From Halomonas sp. (GTDB lineage Bacteria > Pseudomonadota > Gammaproteobacteria > Pseudomonadales > Halomonadaceae), in assembly GCF_014859505.1 (NCBI RefSeq), contig NZ_JACUUD010000008.1, positions 1-55,440 on the forward strand: 55,440 nt of DNA, read 5' to 3'. Made by a program: the position numbers and the translations under genes. Below are positions 21,217-30,985 of the stretch, piece by piece. How positions within the stretch are numbered: position 1 is the first letter of the stretch; the number at the start of each line of letters is the position of its first letter. A model generated the notes under the pieces. That model did no database searches, had not been told where the DNA came from, and saw only the letters and a program-made list of their open reading frames with translations.

Positions 21217-23228
21217 TTTCCTCTGATCAGGTCGCGGATCAGCCGCCGGCCGGGATGCAGGTGGTCGGCGAGCGGCTGCTCCAGGGGCAGCGGCTCGTCG
21301 CAGATCCGCGAGGCGATAAGCTCCGCGCAGAGCGGGGCGCTGGCCAGGCCACGTGAGCCGTGGGCGGCACTGATCCAGAGCCCGGCATGGTGGCGGCCGG
21401 GGATGTCGGGAATGCGCGTCGCGTTCCTGGCCAGCCCTGCGTAGGCCTCCCGCCACGCCTCGGCATCGGGGACCGGGCCGGCGTAGGGGGTCTTGTCCGG
21501 GCTTGCCGCTCGCACCCCGGCGCGGCCCTCGAGGCCACCCGGTGTGAGGTCAGCGCCTGCCTCGCGCAGCGCCGCCATGTAGGCAGGCAGGGTGCGCGCG
21601 AACTCGGCCAGGTTGGCGGCATGGTCGCTTTCGCGCACCTCGCCGTCGGCGTCATTGGGGGAGAAGGTGGCGCCGAAGGTGAGCCAGCCGTCCAGTGCCG
21701 GCGGCACATAGCCGCTGGCGCAGACCACCCGGCCGAGGTCCGGGGCGTGCGGCGGCAGGCGTACTCGGCTCACCTGGCCGCGCACTGGCTGCAGGGGGAG
21801 CCGCGCCGTCTGGGCGAAGCGGTTGGCCAGTGCCGCCGTGGCAATCACCACCTGGTCGGCTTCGAGCGTTGTGCCGTCGCCGAGCAGCAGGCGCCAGCCG
21901 TTGAGCCCGGTCTCCAGGCGGGTCACCTCGGCCCGGCGAAGGAGGATGCCGGGCGTCTCGGCGAGCCGCCGGCAGAGGGCATCCGGCCGCACCCAGCCGG
22001 CATCGGGGTAGTCCAGGGCCGGTGCCCCGGTCTCGACGCCCGCACGCTCGGCCGCCTGCTCGGCGCTGACCCCCTCCACCACGCCTGACGGCAGCGGATG
22101 GCGTGCCAGGAAGCGCGCCTGGCGCGCCGGCTCCTTCTTGCCGAGCGCGAGCTGCAGCACGCCGCTGGGCGACCACAGGAACTGGCCCGGGTCGAGGCGG
22201 GCCAGCCAGCGCCGGCTGTGGAGCAGCCCAGCGAGATAGACACGGCTCTGTGGGTTGGTCTCGGCGGCAAGCTTGACGTAGAGCGCCCCCTGGGCGTTGC
22301 CGGAGCCAGCGGCCCCGGGACCCTCGCGGTCGAGCAGGGTCACTGCCACGCCGCGCTCGGCCAGGGCGCCGGCCACGCTGGCGCCGGCGATGCCGGCGCC
22401 GATCACCGCCACATGGCGCACCGGCCGAGCCGCGGGCGGCGCGAACCAGGGGGTGGCGGTGCGTCGCCCATCCTCGGGCGGCGCGGCGATCCCGCCGGTC
22501 AGCATCTCGCGCTTGCGACCGAACCCCGGCACCTTGCGCCAGGCGAACCCGGCCGCCTTGAGGCCGCGCTTGACCACCCCGGCGCAGGTGAAGGTGGCGA
22601 AGGTGGCGCCGGGGCGCGAGCGCGCGGCCATGGCCGCGAACAGGTCGGCCTGCCACATCTGGGGATTCTTCGAGGGAGCGAAACCGTCCAGGAACCAGGC
22701 GTCGACCTGGCCATCGAGCAGGGAGAGGCGCTCGGCGGCATCGCCGAAGTGCAGGTCCAGGGTGACCCGCGGGTCTAGCCATAGCCGATGCACCCCCGCC
22801 ACCGGCTCGGGCCACTGGGCCACCAGCGCCTCGGCGAGGCTGGCCAGGTCGGGCCAGATGGCCAGGGCCCGGGCGAGGTCCTCGCGGCCCAGCGGGTACT
22901 TTTCGGTGGAGACCAGGTGCAGCCGCGCCCGTGCCGGGGCATGGGCATCGAAGCAGGCCCAGGCGCACAGCATGTTGAGCCCGGTGCCGAAGCCGGTCTC
23001 ACCGATCACGAAGGGGCGCCGTTCCTGCCAGCCGGCGAAGCGTTCCGGCAGCCGGTTGCCGCCGAGGAAGACATGCTCGGTCTCGGCGCGGCCGTCGTGG
23101 CGCGAGAAGTAGACGTCGTCGAAGTCGGCGGAGCGGGGGGCCTCCTCGCCGGTGTCATCGCGCTGCCAGTCGAGGCGGGCGGTCTCCAGGGCGGCGAGCG
23201 GGGGCAGGCCATCGGGGGCGGCGGTCAC
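21213..23228 (-). CDS. mnmC: bifunctional tRNA wobble-uridine modification enzyme MnmC
   Basis: Final steps of mnm5s2U34 formation. The C-terminal FAD oxidoreductase removes the carboxymethyl group and the N-terminal SAM methyltransferase adds methyl. The N-terminal domain (about 1-240) has PRSADFDDVYFSRHDG, GETGFGTGLNML and DAWFLDGFAPSKNPQMW. The FAD domain begins at VAVIGAGIAGASVAG (GxGxxG about 276-281) and ends with GSRGLASAPLCAELIAS. The length of 671 aa is complete. The start is GTG 23228 with GGAG upstream; the nearest upstream ATG is out of frame. Confidence 0.95.
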
Positions 23229-23342
23229 GGGGGCTCCATGGCGGGAATGGTCAGGGGAGAGGGCTGGTCACTATCTGATCAATGGCGCCGCGGCGGCGCC
23301 CCATGCCGGCTGGGGAAAAGCGTCCGCGGCGTTTCAACAGTC

Positions 23343-23379
23343 TTATCCACAGCCTCTGTGCAAAACTCGGCTGTGGACA
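23343..23379. promoter_or_regulatory. DnaA box with two near matches
   Basis: TTATCCACA (23343-23351) is an exact DnaA 9-mer. It is followed on the opposite strand by TGTGCAAAA (one mismatch) and TGTGGACAG (two mismatches), all within 40 bases of the mnmC-yciI spacer. The 9-mers are directly visible; binding is not tested. Confidence 0.5.
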
Positions 23380-23400
23380 GGCTGGCGAGTGGGGCGAGGG

Positions 23401-23700
23401 TCAGGGCATCACTTTCTTGAACGGCTTCACCGTGACCCTGGCGTAGACCCCGGCGATCATGTAGGGGTCGGCGTCGGCCCAGGCCTGGGCCTCCTTGAGG
23501 CTCTCGAATTCGGCGACCACCAGACTTCCGGTGAAGCCCGCTTCGCCCGGGTCCTCGCTGTCGATGGCCGGGTGGGGGCCGGCCAGCACCAGGCGGCCCT
23601 CGTCGCGCAGGAGCTCCAGGCGAGCCAGGTGATCCGGGCGGGCGGCCAGGCGCCGTTCCAGGCTGTTGTTCACGTCTTCACTGATGATGGCGTAGAGCAT
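23401..23700 (-). CDS. YciI-like protein
   Basis: 99 aa, YCII/dimeric alpha-beta barrel family. The N-terminal [28 protein letters not shown], the [11 protein letters not shown] segment with the conserved His, and the [22 protein letters not shown] block are family-typical. The true substrate is unknown; some YciI proteins have weak hydrolase or dehydrochlorinase-like activity. GAGGAAA lies upstream of ATG 23700. It is divergent from the RNase AM gene and near yciO, echoing the E. coli yci neighbourhood. Confidence 0.85.
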   Translation of the reverse strand: MLYAIISEDVNNSLERRLAARPDHLARLELLRDEGRLVLAGPHPAIDSEDPGEAGFTGSLVVAEFESLKEAQAWADADPYMIAGVYARVTVKPFKKVMP

Positions 23701-23815
23701 GGCAGTGGTTTCCTCGGGTTGGATGGCTGGCGCTGCAGGATGCGCCTGCGATTGACCGCGCACGGCCTGGCGCGCACCATGGAAAGCTATTCTGACAAAG
23801 TCCCCAGCCGGCGTC

Positions 23816-24718
23816 ATGCCAATGTCCCCACTTCCCGCCCGTTTCGAGGGCGACCCCGAACCGCTGACCATCGACCTGCACATGCACTCCACCGCCTCGG
23901 ATGGCGCCCTCTCGCCCGAGGCGCTGCTCGCGCTGTGCAAGGCGCGGGGGCTGACCCATGTCGCGCTGACCGACCACGACACCCTGGCCGGGGTGCCCGA
24001 GGCCGCGGCGGCCGCGGCGCGGGAGGGGCTCACCCTCATCCCCGGCACCGAGCTCTCCACCCAGTGGCGCGGCCACAACATCCACGTGGTGGGGCTGCTG
24101 CCTGAGGGCGTGCGCGGCCCCCTGGCCGAGGGGCTGGCGGCTCAGGCCGAGGCGCGCGAGCGGCGCGCGCACAAGATCGCCGAGCGGTTGGAGAAGATCG
24201 GCCTCGCCGATGCCCTGGCCAGGGCCCGGGAGCAGGCCGGCAGCGAGCGCCCCCTGGGCAGGCCCGATTTCGCCCGGGCGCTGGTGGCGGCGGGCCTGGT
24301 GCCCGACGTCGCCACCGCCTTCAGGAAGCACCTGGGGGATGGCAAGGCCGGGGACGTGAAGTCCCACTGGCCGGGGCTCAGCGAGGCGGTGGCCTGGATC
24401 GTCGCCGCGGGCGGCGTGGCGGTGCTGGCCCATCCGCTGCGCCACGGCCTGACCCGGCGCAAGCGCGGCCTGCTGCTGGATGCCTTCCGCGAGGCGGGGG
24501 GCCAGGCCGCCGAACTGGTCAGCGGCTTCCAGAACCCCGATGCCACCCGCGACCTGGCCCGCCAGCTCCAGGAGCGGGAGCTCTACGCCTCGCTGGGCAG
24601 CGACTTCCACTTTCCTGGCGGCCACCTGGCGCCGGGCAGCATGAGCCCGGTGCCGCGCACCGCCACGCCGCCGGTGTGGACCCACCCCAGGATTGCCGCT
24701 TGCGTCGGTGCGCTATAG
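23816..24718 (+). CDS. rnm: PHP-domain 5'-3' exoribonuclease RNase AM (YciV)
   Basis: 300 aa. The protein is a PHP metal-dependent phosphoesterase. Metal-binding residues are visible in [31 protein letters not shown] and GSDFHFPG. In E. coli, RNase AM trims the 5' ends of 23S, 16S and 5S rRNA and degrades short oligonucleotides. Two in-frame ATGs at 23816 and 23822 could both start the gene. It is followed 42 nt later by yciO, as in E. coli. Confidence 0.9.
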   Translation: MPMSPLPARFEGDPEPLTIDLHMHSTASDGALSPEALLALCKARGLTHVALTDHDTLAGVPEAAAAAAREGLTLIPGTELSTQWRGHNIHVVGLLPEGVRGPLAEGLAAQAEARERRAHKIAERLEKIGLADALARAREQAGSERPLGRPDFARALVAAGLVPDVATAFRKHLGDGKAGDVKSHWPGLSEAVAWIVAAGGVAVLAHPLRHGLTRRKRGLLLDAFREAGGQAAELVSGFQNPDATRDLARQLQERELYASLGSDFHFPGGHLAPGSMSPVPRTATPPVWTHPRIAACVGAL

Positions 24719-24760
24719 TCACATCATGAACCGCATGGCCATTTCACAGGGAGCTTGACC

Positions 24761-25384
24761 ATGAGCCAGTTCTTCCAGATTCACCCCGAGAATCCCCAGA
24801 AGCGCCTGATCGACCAGGCGATCCAGATCATCCGCGACGGCGGGGTGGTGGCCTATCCCACCGACTCGGGCTATGCCCTGGGCTGTCATCTCGGCGACAA
24901 GAAGGCCGTCGAGAAGATCAAGTGGCTGCGTTCGCTGGACGACAAGCACAACTTCACCCTGGTCTGCTCAGATCTCTCGGAGATTGGCACCTACGCCAAG
25001 GTGGATAACGCCGTGTTCCGGCTGCTCAAGGCTCATACGCCGGGTGCCTACACCTTCATTCTCACGGCCACCAACGAGGTGCCACGGCTGCTGCTGCATC
25101 CCAAGCGCCGCTCCATCGGGGTGCGGGTGCCGGATCATGCCATCACCCACGCCCTGCTCGAGGCGCTGGGCGAGCCGCTAATGAGCGTGACCCTGATTCC
25201 GGTGGACGAGGAGCTGCCGATGACCGATGCCGAGGAGATCCGCGACCGCTTCGCGGCCCACCTCGACCTGATCATCGACGGCGGCGCCTGCCACCTCGAG
25301 CCCACCAGCGTGGTCGACCTGCGCGAGCTGCCGCCGAAGATCCTGCGCGAAGGGCGCGGCGACGTCGATCCCTTTCGCGAGTAG
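24761..25384 (+). CDS. yciO: YciO, Sua5/YrdC-type protein
   Basis: 207 aa. The N-terminal MSQFFQIHPENPQKRLIDQA and the YPTDSGYALGC nucleotide/threonine-binding stretch match E. coli YciO closely. A PGAYTFILTATNEVPRLLLHPKR stretch also lines up. The fold is that of threonylcarbamoyl-AMP synthase, but YciO is a separate branch and may act differently from TsaC. ATG 24761 has GGGAG upstream; a TTG two codons earlier is less likely. Confidence 0.9.
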   Translation: MSQFFQIHPENPQKRLIDQAIQIIRDGGVVAYPTDSGYALGCHLGDKKAVEKIKWLRSLDDKHNFTLVCSDLSEIGTYAKVDNAVFRLLKAHTPGAYTFILTATNEVPRLLLHPKRRSIGVRVPDHAITHALLEALGEPLMSVTLIPVDEELPMTDAEEIRDRFAAHLDLIIDGGACHLEPTSVVDLRELPPKILREGRGDVDPFRE

Positions 25385-25416
25385 GCACCCGCGCCGCCGC
25401 GACCGACACCGCCGTC

Positions 25417-26364
25417 TCAGCCCGGCGGCGTCTCCTCATGCTTGTCCGTGTCCTTGTCGTTCCCCCCAGCCTCTCGGGCCCTCCACCAGGCTTCCTGCTC
25501 CTCATCGGGGAGGTGCGGGTCGGGTGTCTCCTCGTCGAGCCAGGTGCCGCACTTCAGGCAATACTTCGCGGCCCGATCATGCTGGTCGTGGCCGCAGCCG
25601 GGGCAGGCCTGGTCGGAGTAGCGCTCCTGGCGGACCGAACGGATCACCTCCGCCGAGAACACCCCGGTGGGTACCACGATGATCGAGTAACCGGTGAGCA
25701 TCACCATGACCGAGAGCCCCTGGCCCAGCGGGGTGACCGGCACGATATCGCCGTAGCCCACGGTGGTCAGGGTGACGATTGCCCAGTAGATGGCCTGGGG
25801 GATGCTGGTGAAGCCGGCCTCGGCGGGCTCGATCAGGTAGATCAGCGAGGCGAAGATGGTCACCAGGAAGAGCACGGTGAGCAGGAACAGGAAGATGGGA
25901 TGCAGGGCGCGGCGCAGCGATTCCACCAGCAGCCGCCCCTCGCCGACGAACTGCATCAGCCGCAGGATGCGGAAGATGCGCAGCACCCTGAGCACTCGCA
26001 CGATCAGCAGGGCCTGGGCCCCGGGGATGATCAGCGCCAGCCAGGTGGGCAGCACGGCGATGACGTCGATGACCCCGTAGAAGCTCTTCAGGTAGTCGAG
26101 TGGCCGTTCCAGGCTGTAGAGCCTCACCGCGAGCTCGATGGTGAAGGCGATGGTGAAGCCCCACTCCAGCCAGAAGAAGAGCTCGCCCCAGCGAGCCGCA
26201 TAGGCCTCCACGCTGTCGAGCATCACCACCAGCACGCTGGCGAGTATCGTCACGATCAGGGCGATATCGAAGCCCTTGGCCGCGGGGGTATCCGATTCGA
26301 AGATGATCTGGAAGAGGCGGGTGCGCAGGCCTTCACCGCCGGAGTGGAATCCGAGATTCATCAT
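25417..26364 (-). CDS. voltage-gated potassium channel with C-terminal zinc ribbon
   Basis: 315 aa, ion-transport (Kv-like) family. Six transmembrane segments are visible: S1-S3 (about 33-115), an Arg-rich S4, RVLRVLRIFRILRLMQF (about 125-140), and the S5-pore-S6 region. The selectivity filter TLTTVGYGD identifies K+. The soluble tail has a CxxC-x11-CxxC zinc ribbon (Cys254, 257, 269, 272) followed by an acidic tail. The tail is not part of the usual channel domain set. It starts at ATG 26364 after GGGAGAGC and is followed upstream by the CYTH gene in the same orientation. Confidence 0.9.
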   Translation of the reverse strand: MMNLGFHSGGEGLRTRLFQIIFESDTPAAKGFDIALIVTILASVLVVMLDSVEAYAARWGELFFWLEWGFTIAFTIELAVRLYSLERPLDYLKSFYGVIDVIAVLPTWLALIIPGAQALLIVRVLRVLRIFRILRLMQFVGEGRLLVESLRRALHPIFLFLLTVLFLVTIFASLIYLIEPAEAGFTSIPQAIYWAIVTLTTVGYGDIVPVTPLGQGLSVMVMLTGYSIIVVPTGVFSAEVIRSVRQERYSDQACPGCGHDQHDRAAKYCLKCGTWLDEETPDPHLPDEEQEAWWRAREAGGNDKDTDKHEETPPG

Positions 26365-26396
26365 GCTCTCCCTGTGGGATAGGGGGTTGCCGCCCG

Positions 26397-27260
26397 TCAG
26401 CCCAGCGGCCGGTCGGCGGGCAGGCGGCGGGCCAGGCGCACCATGGTCAGGCCAAACGCCGGGGTAAGCCAGGCCGGGTTGTAGAGCGCCTCGGCCAGCT
26501 CCCGGGCCGTGTCGCCGGTGTCGTCGCCGCTCGCTTCGGCCAGTCGACCCAGGGCATCGGCGGCCGCGTGGCGCCAGGTGTCATCGCCGCTGTCGGCCAG
26601 GGCGTCCAGCGCCACGACGGCACGATGCAGCCAGGCGCTCGGCGTGCCCCCCTCGGGCAGCCGCCAGGCGCCGAGCAGGGCGCCGCCTCGGGCGGCCTTG
26701 CTGGTGTCCGCGGGGCGCAGGGCCACCGAGCCGGCCAGCGCCTCGGCCAGCGACCAGAGGGCCTCGGGTTCGCCGGCCTTGAGTTCGAGTTCCATCTCGC
26801 GGATGGCTACCCGCCGGCCGTCAGCCAGGATCTCCCCCTCGTCCAGGGCCACCTCGATGCGCGCCTCGCGGTGGTCGAGCATCCGGGTCTCACGATGGAA
26901 GTCAGTGGTGAAGCGGGGGGCGAGCCGTTCCAGCGCCTGCTGGCCGAGCGTCGCCGTAGGCAGGTCCGCCAGTCCTTCCAGATCCAGCCCCGGCCCGGGC
27001 ACCTCCCACTCCCATTCGCCGCGTTTCGACAGCCCGCCGCCACCCTCGCCGCGTGTCTTCAGCGTCTGCAGCAGGCGGCCATCGACCCGTCGAAGGCGCA
27101 GCGCCATGCGGGCCGCCTCCAGGTCACCCTGGGGGGTGTCGAAGTAGGTGTTGCCGAGGTGGGATGCCTGCATCGGCAGCGATGTCAGCAGCGGATGGCG
27201 GCGCAGCGCCGTCGGACCCTCCGGGCCCAGGGAAAGCTTCAGCTCGATCTCGCAACTCAT
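26397..27260 (-). CDS. CYTH domain protein (inorganic triphosphatase family)
   Basis: 287 aa. The N-terminal CYTH tunnel fold starts with the signature EIELKL (ExExK) and continues with NTYFDTPQGDL, ALRLRRVDGR, TLKTRGE and a C-terminal EMELELKAGE strand (about residues 1-170). Enzymes such as E. coli YgiF hydrolyse tripolyphosphate. The remaining 115 residues are helical and resemble a shortened CHAD-type region; they are too short for a complete CHAD domain. Located next to the DUF47-PitA phosphate module, divergently. Confidence 0.85.
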   Translation of the reverse strand: MSCEIELKLSLGPEGPTALRRHPLLTSLPMQASHLGNTYFDTPQGDLEAARMALRLRRVDGRLLQTLKTRGEGGGGLSKRGEWEWEVPGPGLDLEGLADLPTATLGQQALERLAPRFTTDFHRETRMLDHREARIEVALDEGEILADGRRVAIREMELELKAGEPEALWSLAEALAGSVALRPADTSKAARGGALLGAWRLPEGGTPSAWLHRAVVALDALADSGDDTWRHAAADALGRLAEASGDDTGDTARELAEALYNPAWLTPAFGLTMVRLARRLPADRPLG

Positions 27261-27302
27261 GGCATTGCCACCTCATTTTGATGAATTCTGGATGATTTAT
27301 TC

Positions 27303-27331
27303 ATGACGATCTCCGGTGTGGCCTCTATACT
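27303..27331 (+). promoter_or_regulatory. sigma-70 promoter candidate for DUF47-pitA
   Basis: ATGACG (27303-27308) and TATACT (27326-27331) are separated by 17 bases, 33 nt upstream of the DUF47 start. The -10 hexamer matches five of six and the -35 four of six consensus bases. Confidence 0.55.
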
Positions 27332-27363
27332 GTCGCCGCCATTTCCCTGGTCGACAGAATCCC

Positions 27364-28044
27364 ATGGTCACTCCCAACCCGTTCTCTGCGATGTTCGGTC
27401 GCTCGCCATTCCAGCCGCTGCTGGCGCATATCGTCAAGGCGCAGGAATGTGCCGACCAGCTGCTGCCCTTCTTCGAGGCTACCCTGGTCAACGACTGGGC
27501 CGAGGCCGCCAGGATTCGCGAGACCATCACACGCTTGGAACATGAGGCCGACGAGCTCAAGACCGAGCTGCGCCTCAACCTGCCCAACACCCTCTTTCTG
27601 CCCGTCTCGCGCACCGACCTGCTGGAGCTGATCAGCGTTCAGGACAAGATGGCCAACAAGGTGCGCGATATCACCGGCATCATGCTCGGCCGCAAGATGC
27701 GGATACCCGAGCCCCTGGCCGATCCCATGCGCGACTACATGCGGACCTCGGTCGCCTGCGTGGCCCAGTCACGGCAAGCCATGGAGGAGCTCGAGACCCT
27801 GCTCGAGTCCGGCTTCGGGCGCAACGTCTCCGACGTGATGCATCGCCTGATCCGCCAGCTGGACGTGCTCGAGCACCAGGCCGATGGCCAGCAGGTGGAC
27901 ATTCGCCGCCGGCTCTTCGCGCTGGAGAGTGACCTGCCGCCGGTGGACGTGATCTTCCTCTACAAGATCATCGACTGGGTCGGCGAGCTCTCCGACCGTG
28001 CCGAACGCGTCGGCAGCCGCCTGCAGATCCTCACGGCTCGCTGA
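27364..28044 (+). CDS. DUF47/TIGR00153 PhoU-like phosphate transport regulator
   Basis: 226 aa, all-helical. The N terminus MVTPNPFSAMFGRSPFQPL, then HIVKAQECADQLLPFFEA, NLPNTLFLPVSRTDLLELI and RLEHEADELK match the family. Such proteins are encoded next to Pit-type transporters and are thought to regulate them, as PhoU regulates Pst. ATG 27364 gives the conserved N terminus; a longer in-frame extension would run into the -10 promoter element. pitA follows after 77 nt. Confidence 0.9.
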   Translation: MVTPNPFSAMFGRSPFQPLLAHIVKAQECADQLLPFFEATLVNDWAEAARIRETITRLEHEADELKTELRLNLPNTLFLPVSRTDLLELISVQDKMANKVRDITGIMLGRKMRIPEPLADPMRDYMRTSVACVAQSRQAMEELETLLESGFGRNVSDVMHRLIRQLDVLEHQADGQQVDIRRRLFALESDLPPVDVIFLYKIIDWVGELSDRAERVGSRLQILTAR

Positions 28045-28121
28045 GCCCCCCCGGGGGTTCGGCCATATCGAGCCCCGTCCAGACACGCCACTCCCGACAA
28101 GCCACATAGGACGGATCCCCT

Positions 28122-29387
28122 ATGTCGATCATCGCGCAGCACGGCGAAATCTTCATCATCCTGGCCTGCTTCTTCGGCTTCTTCATGGCCTGGGGTGTCG
28201 GTGCCAACGACGTGGCCAACGCCATGGGCACCTCGGTGGGCTCGAAGGCCATCACCATCAAGCAGGCGATCATCATCGCCGTGATCTTCGAGTTCCTCGG
28301 CGCCTGGCTGGCCGGCGGCGAGGTCACCTCGACCATCCGCGGCGGCATCGTCGACCCGGCACTGCTCGAGGCCAACCCCCAGCTGCTGGTCTACGGCATG
28401 CTCTCGGCGCTGCTGGCGGCGGCCATCTGGCTGCTGATCGCCTCGGCCAAGGGCTGGCCGGTCTCCACCACCCACTCCATCGTCGGGGCCATCGTCGGCT
28501 TTGGCGCCGTGGGCCTGGGCGTGGAGGCGGTGGCCTGGGGCAAGGTGGGCACCATCGCCTCGAGCTGGCTGATCTCGCCGCTGCTGGCCGGCACCATCGC
28601 CTTCGTGCTGTTCAAGTCGGTGCAGCACCTGATCTTCGAGTCCCATGAGCCCTTCGCCGCGGCCAAGCGCTACGTGCCAGTCTATGTCTTTCTGGTGGGC
28701 TTCATCGTCGCCATGGTGACCCTGACCAAGGGGTTGACCCATGTGGGGCTGGATCTCACCTTCAACCAGAGCTTCCTGCTCGCCCTGCTGTTCGGGGCGA
28801 TCATCATGGGCATCGGCATCGTGTTGCAGCGGCGCGTGGTCTTCGAACGCCGCGCCGATGACCAATTCGGCTTCAGCAATGTGGAGCGGGTGTTCGGCGT
28901 GCTGATGATCTTCACCGCCTGCGCCATGGCCTTCGCCCACGGCTCCAACGACGTGGCCAACGCCGTCGGTCCGCTGGCCGCGGTGATCAGCGTGGTGCGC
29001 AGCGACGGCGTCATCGACAGCGCCGCCCTGGTGCCCTGGTGGGTGCTGGTGCTGGGCGGCGGCGGCATCGTCTTCGGCCTGGTCACCTACGGCCACAAGG
29101 TGATCGCCACCGTTGGCACCGGCATCACCGAGCTGACCCCGAGCCGCGGCTTCGCCGCTACCCTGGCCGCCGCCACCACCGTGGTGCTGGCCTCGGGCAC
29201 CGGGCTGCCGATCTCCACCACCCACACCCTGGTGGGGGCGATCCTCGGCGTGGGGCTGGCCCGCGGGATGGCGGCGCTCAACCTGGGCGTGATCGGCACC
29301 ATCGTGATGTCCTGGCTGATCACCCTGCCGGCCGGTGCCGGCCTCTCCATCCTCTTCTTCTTCACCTTCAAGGGGATCTTCGGCTAG
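28122..29387 (+). CDS. pitA: low-affinity inorganic phosphate transporter PitA
   Basis: 421 aa inner-membrane metal-phosphate/H+ symporter. The inverted duplication of the family is clear: GANDVANAMGT near residue 28 and GSNDVANAVGPLAA near residue 275, each followed by a P(V/I)STTH(S/T) motif (about 113 and 366). About ten hydrophobic helices are visible. Encoded with the DUF47 regulator; a strong terminator follows. Confidence 0.94.
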   Translation: MSIIAQHGEIFIILACFFGFFMAWGVGANDVANAMGTSVGSKAITIKQAIIIAVIFEFLGAWLAGGEVTSTIRGGIVDPALLEANPQLLVYGMLSALLAAAIWLLIASAKGWPVSTTHSIVGAIVGFGAVGLGVEAVAWGKVGTIASSWLISPLLAGTIAFVLFKSVQHLIFESHEPFAAAKRYVPVYVFLVGFIVAMVTLTKGLTHVGLDLTFNQSFLLALLFGAIIMGIGIVLQRRVVFERRADDQFGFSNVERVFGVLMIFTACAMAFAHGSNDVANAVGPLAAVISVVRSDGVIDSAALVPWWVLVLGGGGIVFGLVTYGHKVIATVGTGITELTPSRGFAATLAAATTVVLASGTGLPISTTHTLVGAILGVGLARGMAALNLGVIGTIVMSWLITLPAGAGLSILFFFTFKGIFG

Positions 29388-29410
29388 CCGCCGGCACCCC
29401 GCGCCAGAAT

Positions 29411-29443
29411 CGGGCCCGCGATGTCGCGGGCCCGGTCGCTTTC
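29411..29443 (+). terminator. pitA terminator
   Basis: Eleven-bp GC stem (29411-29421/29424-29434) with a two-base loop, 23 nt after pitA and followed by GTCGCTTT. Confidence 0.75.
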
Positions 29444-29522
29444 CGAGGCGGTGCCGCGGCTTTCACTGCTCTGCTATTCTCGACTCTCGCTTCCCCGCAT
29501 TCATCGCCCCGGAGAGAGGTTC

Positions 29523-30848
29523 TTGGACACACGTTTCCCCTTCGTCGACTGGTTCCGCAACTCGTCGCCCTATATCAATGCCCACCGCGGGCGTACCTTC
29601 GTCATCCTGATCGAGGGCGAGGCCATGGCGCGTGGGCGAGGGGAGCAGCTGATCCAGGACCTGGCGCTGCTTCACACCCTGGGCGTGCGCCTGGTCGTGG
29701 TGTTCGGCATTCGCCCCCAGGTGCAGCAGGCCCTGGACGAGGCCGATATCGCGCCCGACCTGCACCAGGGGCGCTGGGTGGCGGACGGGGCGGTGATGGC
29801 CTGCATCGAGCGGGTCGCCGCCGAACAGCGCCTGTGGCTCGAGGCGCGGCTGTCGCTGGGTCTGCCCAACACGCCCATGCACGGCGTCGAGCTCACCGCG
29901 GTCTCCGGCAACCTGGTGATGGCCAAGCCGCTGGGGGTCCGCGACGGGGTCGACTTCTACCGCAGCGGCGAGGTGCGCCGGGTGCGCGCCGTGGCCATCA
30001 AGGGGCTGCTGGAGCGCGGCTCTCTGGTGGTGCTGCCGCCGCTGGGCTTCTCCAGCACCGGCGAGGTGTTCGACCTCAACGCCTCCGACGTGGCCCAGCA
30101 CGCCGCCATGGCGCTGGGCGCCGACAAGCTGATCCTGCTCGGCGAGGCCAGTGGCCTGTTCGATCAGAGCGGCCAGATGCAGCGGCAACTGACCCCGGCC
30201 GAAGCCGAGCCGCTGCTCGGCCAGGCGGCGTCCGGCAGCGAGCTGTCGCGCCACCTGGAGGCCGCCTGTCAGGCCGCCCGCCACGGGGTGGCGCGCACCC
30301 ACCTGCTCTCCTGGCACGACCATGACGCCCTGCTCGGCGAGCTGTTCACCCGCGACGGGGTGGGCACCATGATCACCCAGCATCGCTACGAGCAGCTGCG
30401 TCCGGCGGAGCTGGCCGACATCGGTGGCCTGCTGGAACTGCTCGAGCCCCTGGAGCATCGCGGCATGCTGGTGCCGCGCTCCCGTGAGCGCCTCGAGCAC
30501 GAGATCGATGACTATCTGGTGATCGAGCGCGACGGCATGATCATCGGCTGCGCCGCCCTGCACACCTTCAGCGCCGCCGACATGGGGGAGCTGGCCTGCG
30601 TGGCGGTGCACGGCGACTACCGCGGCGGCAGCCGCGGCGAGCTGTTGCTGGCCGAGGTCGAGCGGCGCGCCCGTCGCCTCGGCCTGGCCTCTCTGTTCGC
30701 CCTCACCACCCACACCACCCACTGGTTCTTCGAGCACGGCTTTTGCCTGGCCGATATCGACGAGCTGCCGCCGCTCAAGCGCGACGCCTACAACCACGCC
30801 CGCAAGTCCAAGATCCTGGTCAAGCCGCTGCTCGCCGGGCGCGGCTGA
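29523..30848 (+). CDS. argA: N-acetylglutamate synthase ArgA
   Basis: First step of arginine biosynthesis (acetyl-CoA + glutamate). The N-terminal amino-acid-kinase-like domain (about 1-290, FVDWFRNSSPYINAHRGRTFV, VVVFGIRPQV) binds arginine for feedback inhibition. A GNAT acetyltransferase domain (about 295-441) has DDYLVIERDGMIIGCAAL and CVAVHGDYRGGSRGELLL. I start at the TTG at 29523, seen as MDTRFPFVDW, because a GGAGAGAGG Shine-Dalgarno lies just upstream and the sequence before it is unlike the family. 441 aa fits ArgA. Confidence 0.93.
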   Translation: MDTRFPFVDWFRNSSPYINAHRGRTFVILIEGEAMARGRGEQLIQDLALLHTLGVRLVVVFGIRPQVQQALDEADIAPDLHQGRWVADGAVMACIERVAAEQRLWLEARLSLGLPNTPMHGVELTAVSGNLVMAKPLGVRDGVDFYRSGEVRRVRAVAIKGLLERGSLVVLPPLGFSSTGEVFDLNASDVAQHAAMALGADKLILLGEASGLFDQSGQMQRQLTPAEAEPLLGQAASGSELSRHLEAACQAARHGVARTHLLSWHDHDALLGELFTRDGVGTMITQHRYEQLRPAELADIGGLLELLEPLEHRGMLVPRSRERLEHEIDDYLVIERDGMIIGCAALHTFSAADMGELACVAVHGDYRGGSRGELLLAEVERRARRLGLASLFALTTHTTHWFFEHGFCLADIDELPPLKRDAYNHARKSKILVKPLLAGRG

Positions 30849-30882
30849 GGGGCCATCTTCCCTGTTGAACCGCTGCTCGAAG

Positions 30883-30917
30883 GCCGGGGCGTCGCCTTTC
30901 TGCGTCGCCCCGGCTTT
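30883..30917 (+). terminator. argA terminator
   Basis: Nine-bp GC stem (30883-30891/30906-30914) with a loop of 14 bases, then TTT. It separates argA from the regulatory region at 30921-31127. Confidence 0.7.
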
Positions 30918-30920
30918 CGC

Positions 30921-30938
30921 TGTCGCCAGAGAGTGACA
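30921..30938 (+). promoter_or_regulatory. GlrR operator candidate, exact
   Basis: TGTC-N10-GACA, an exact match to the palindromic site to which the response regulator GlrR binds upstream of enterobacterial glmY. It lies about 190 bases upstream of the sigma-54 promoter, in the range of enhancer sites. The cognate regulator is encoded in the downstream glrK-qseG-glrR operon. Confidence 0.75.
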
Positions 30939-30985
30939 TCGCAAGCTGTTGATTATAAAAGTCTGTTTTTCTTTCCGGAAAAAGC

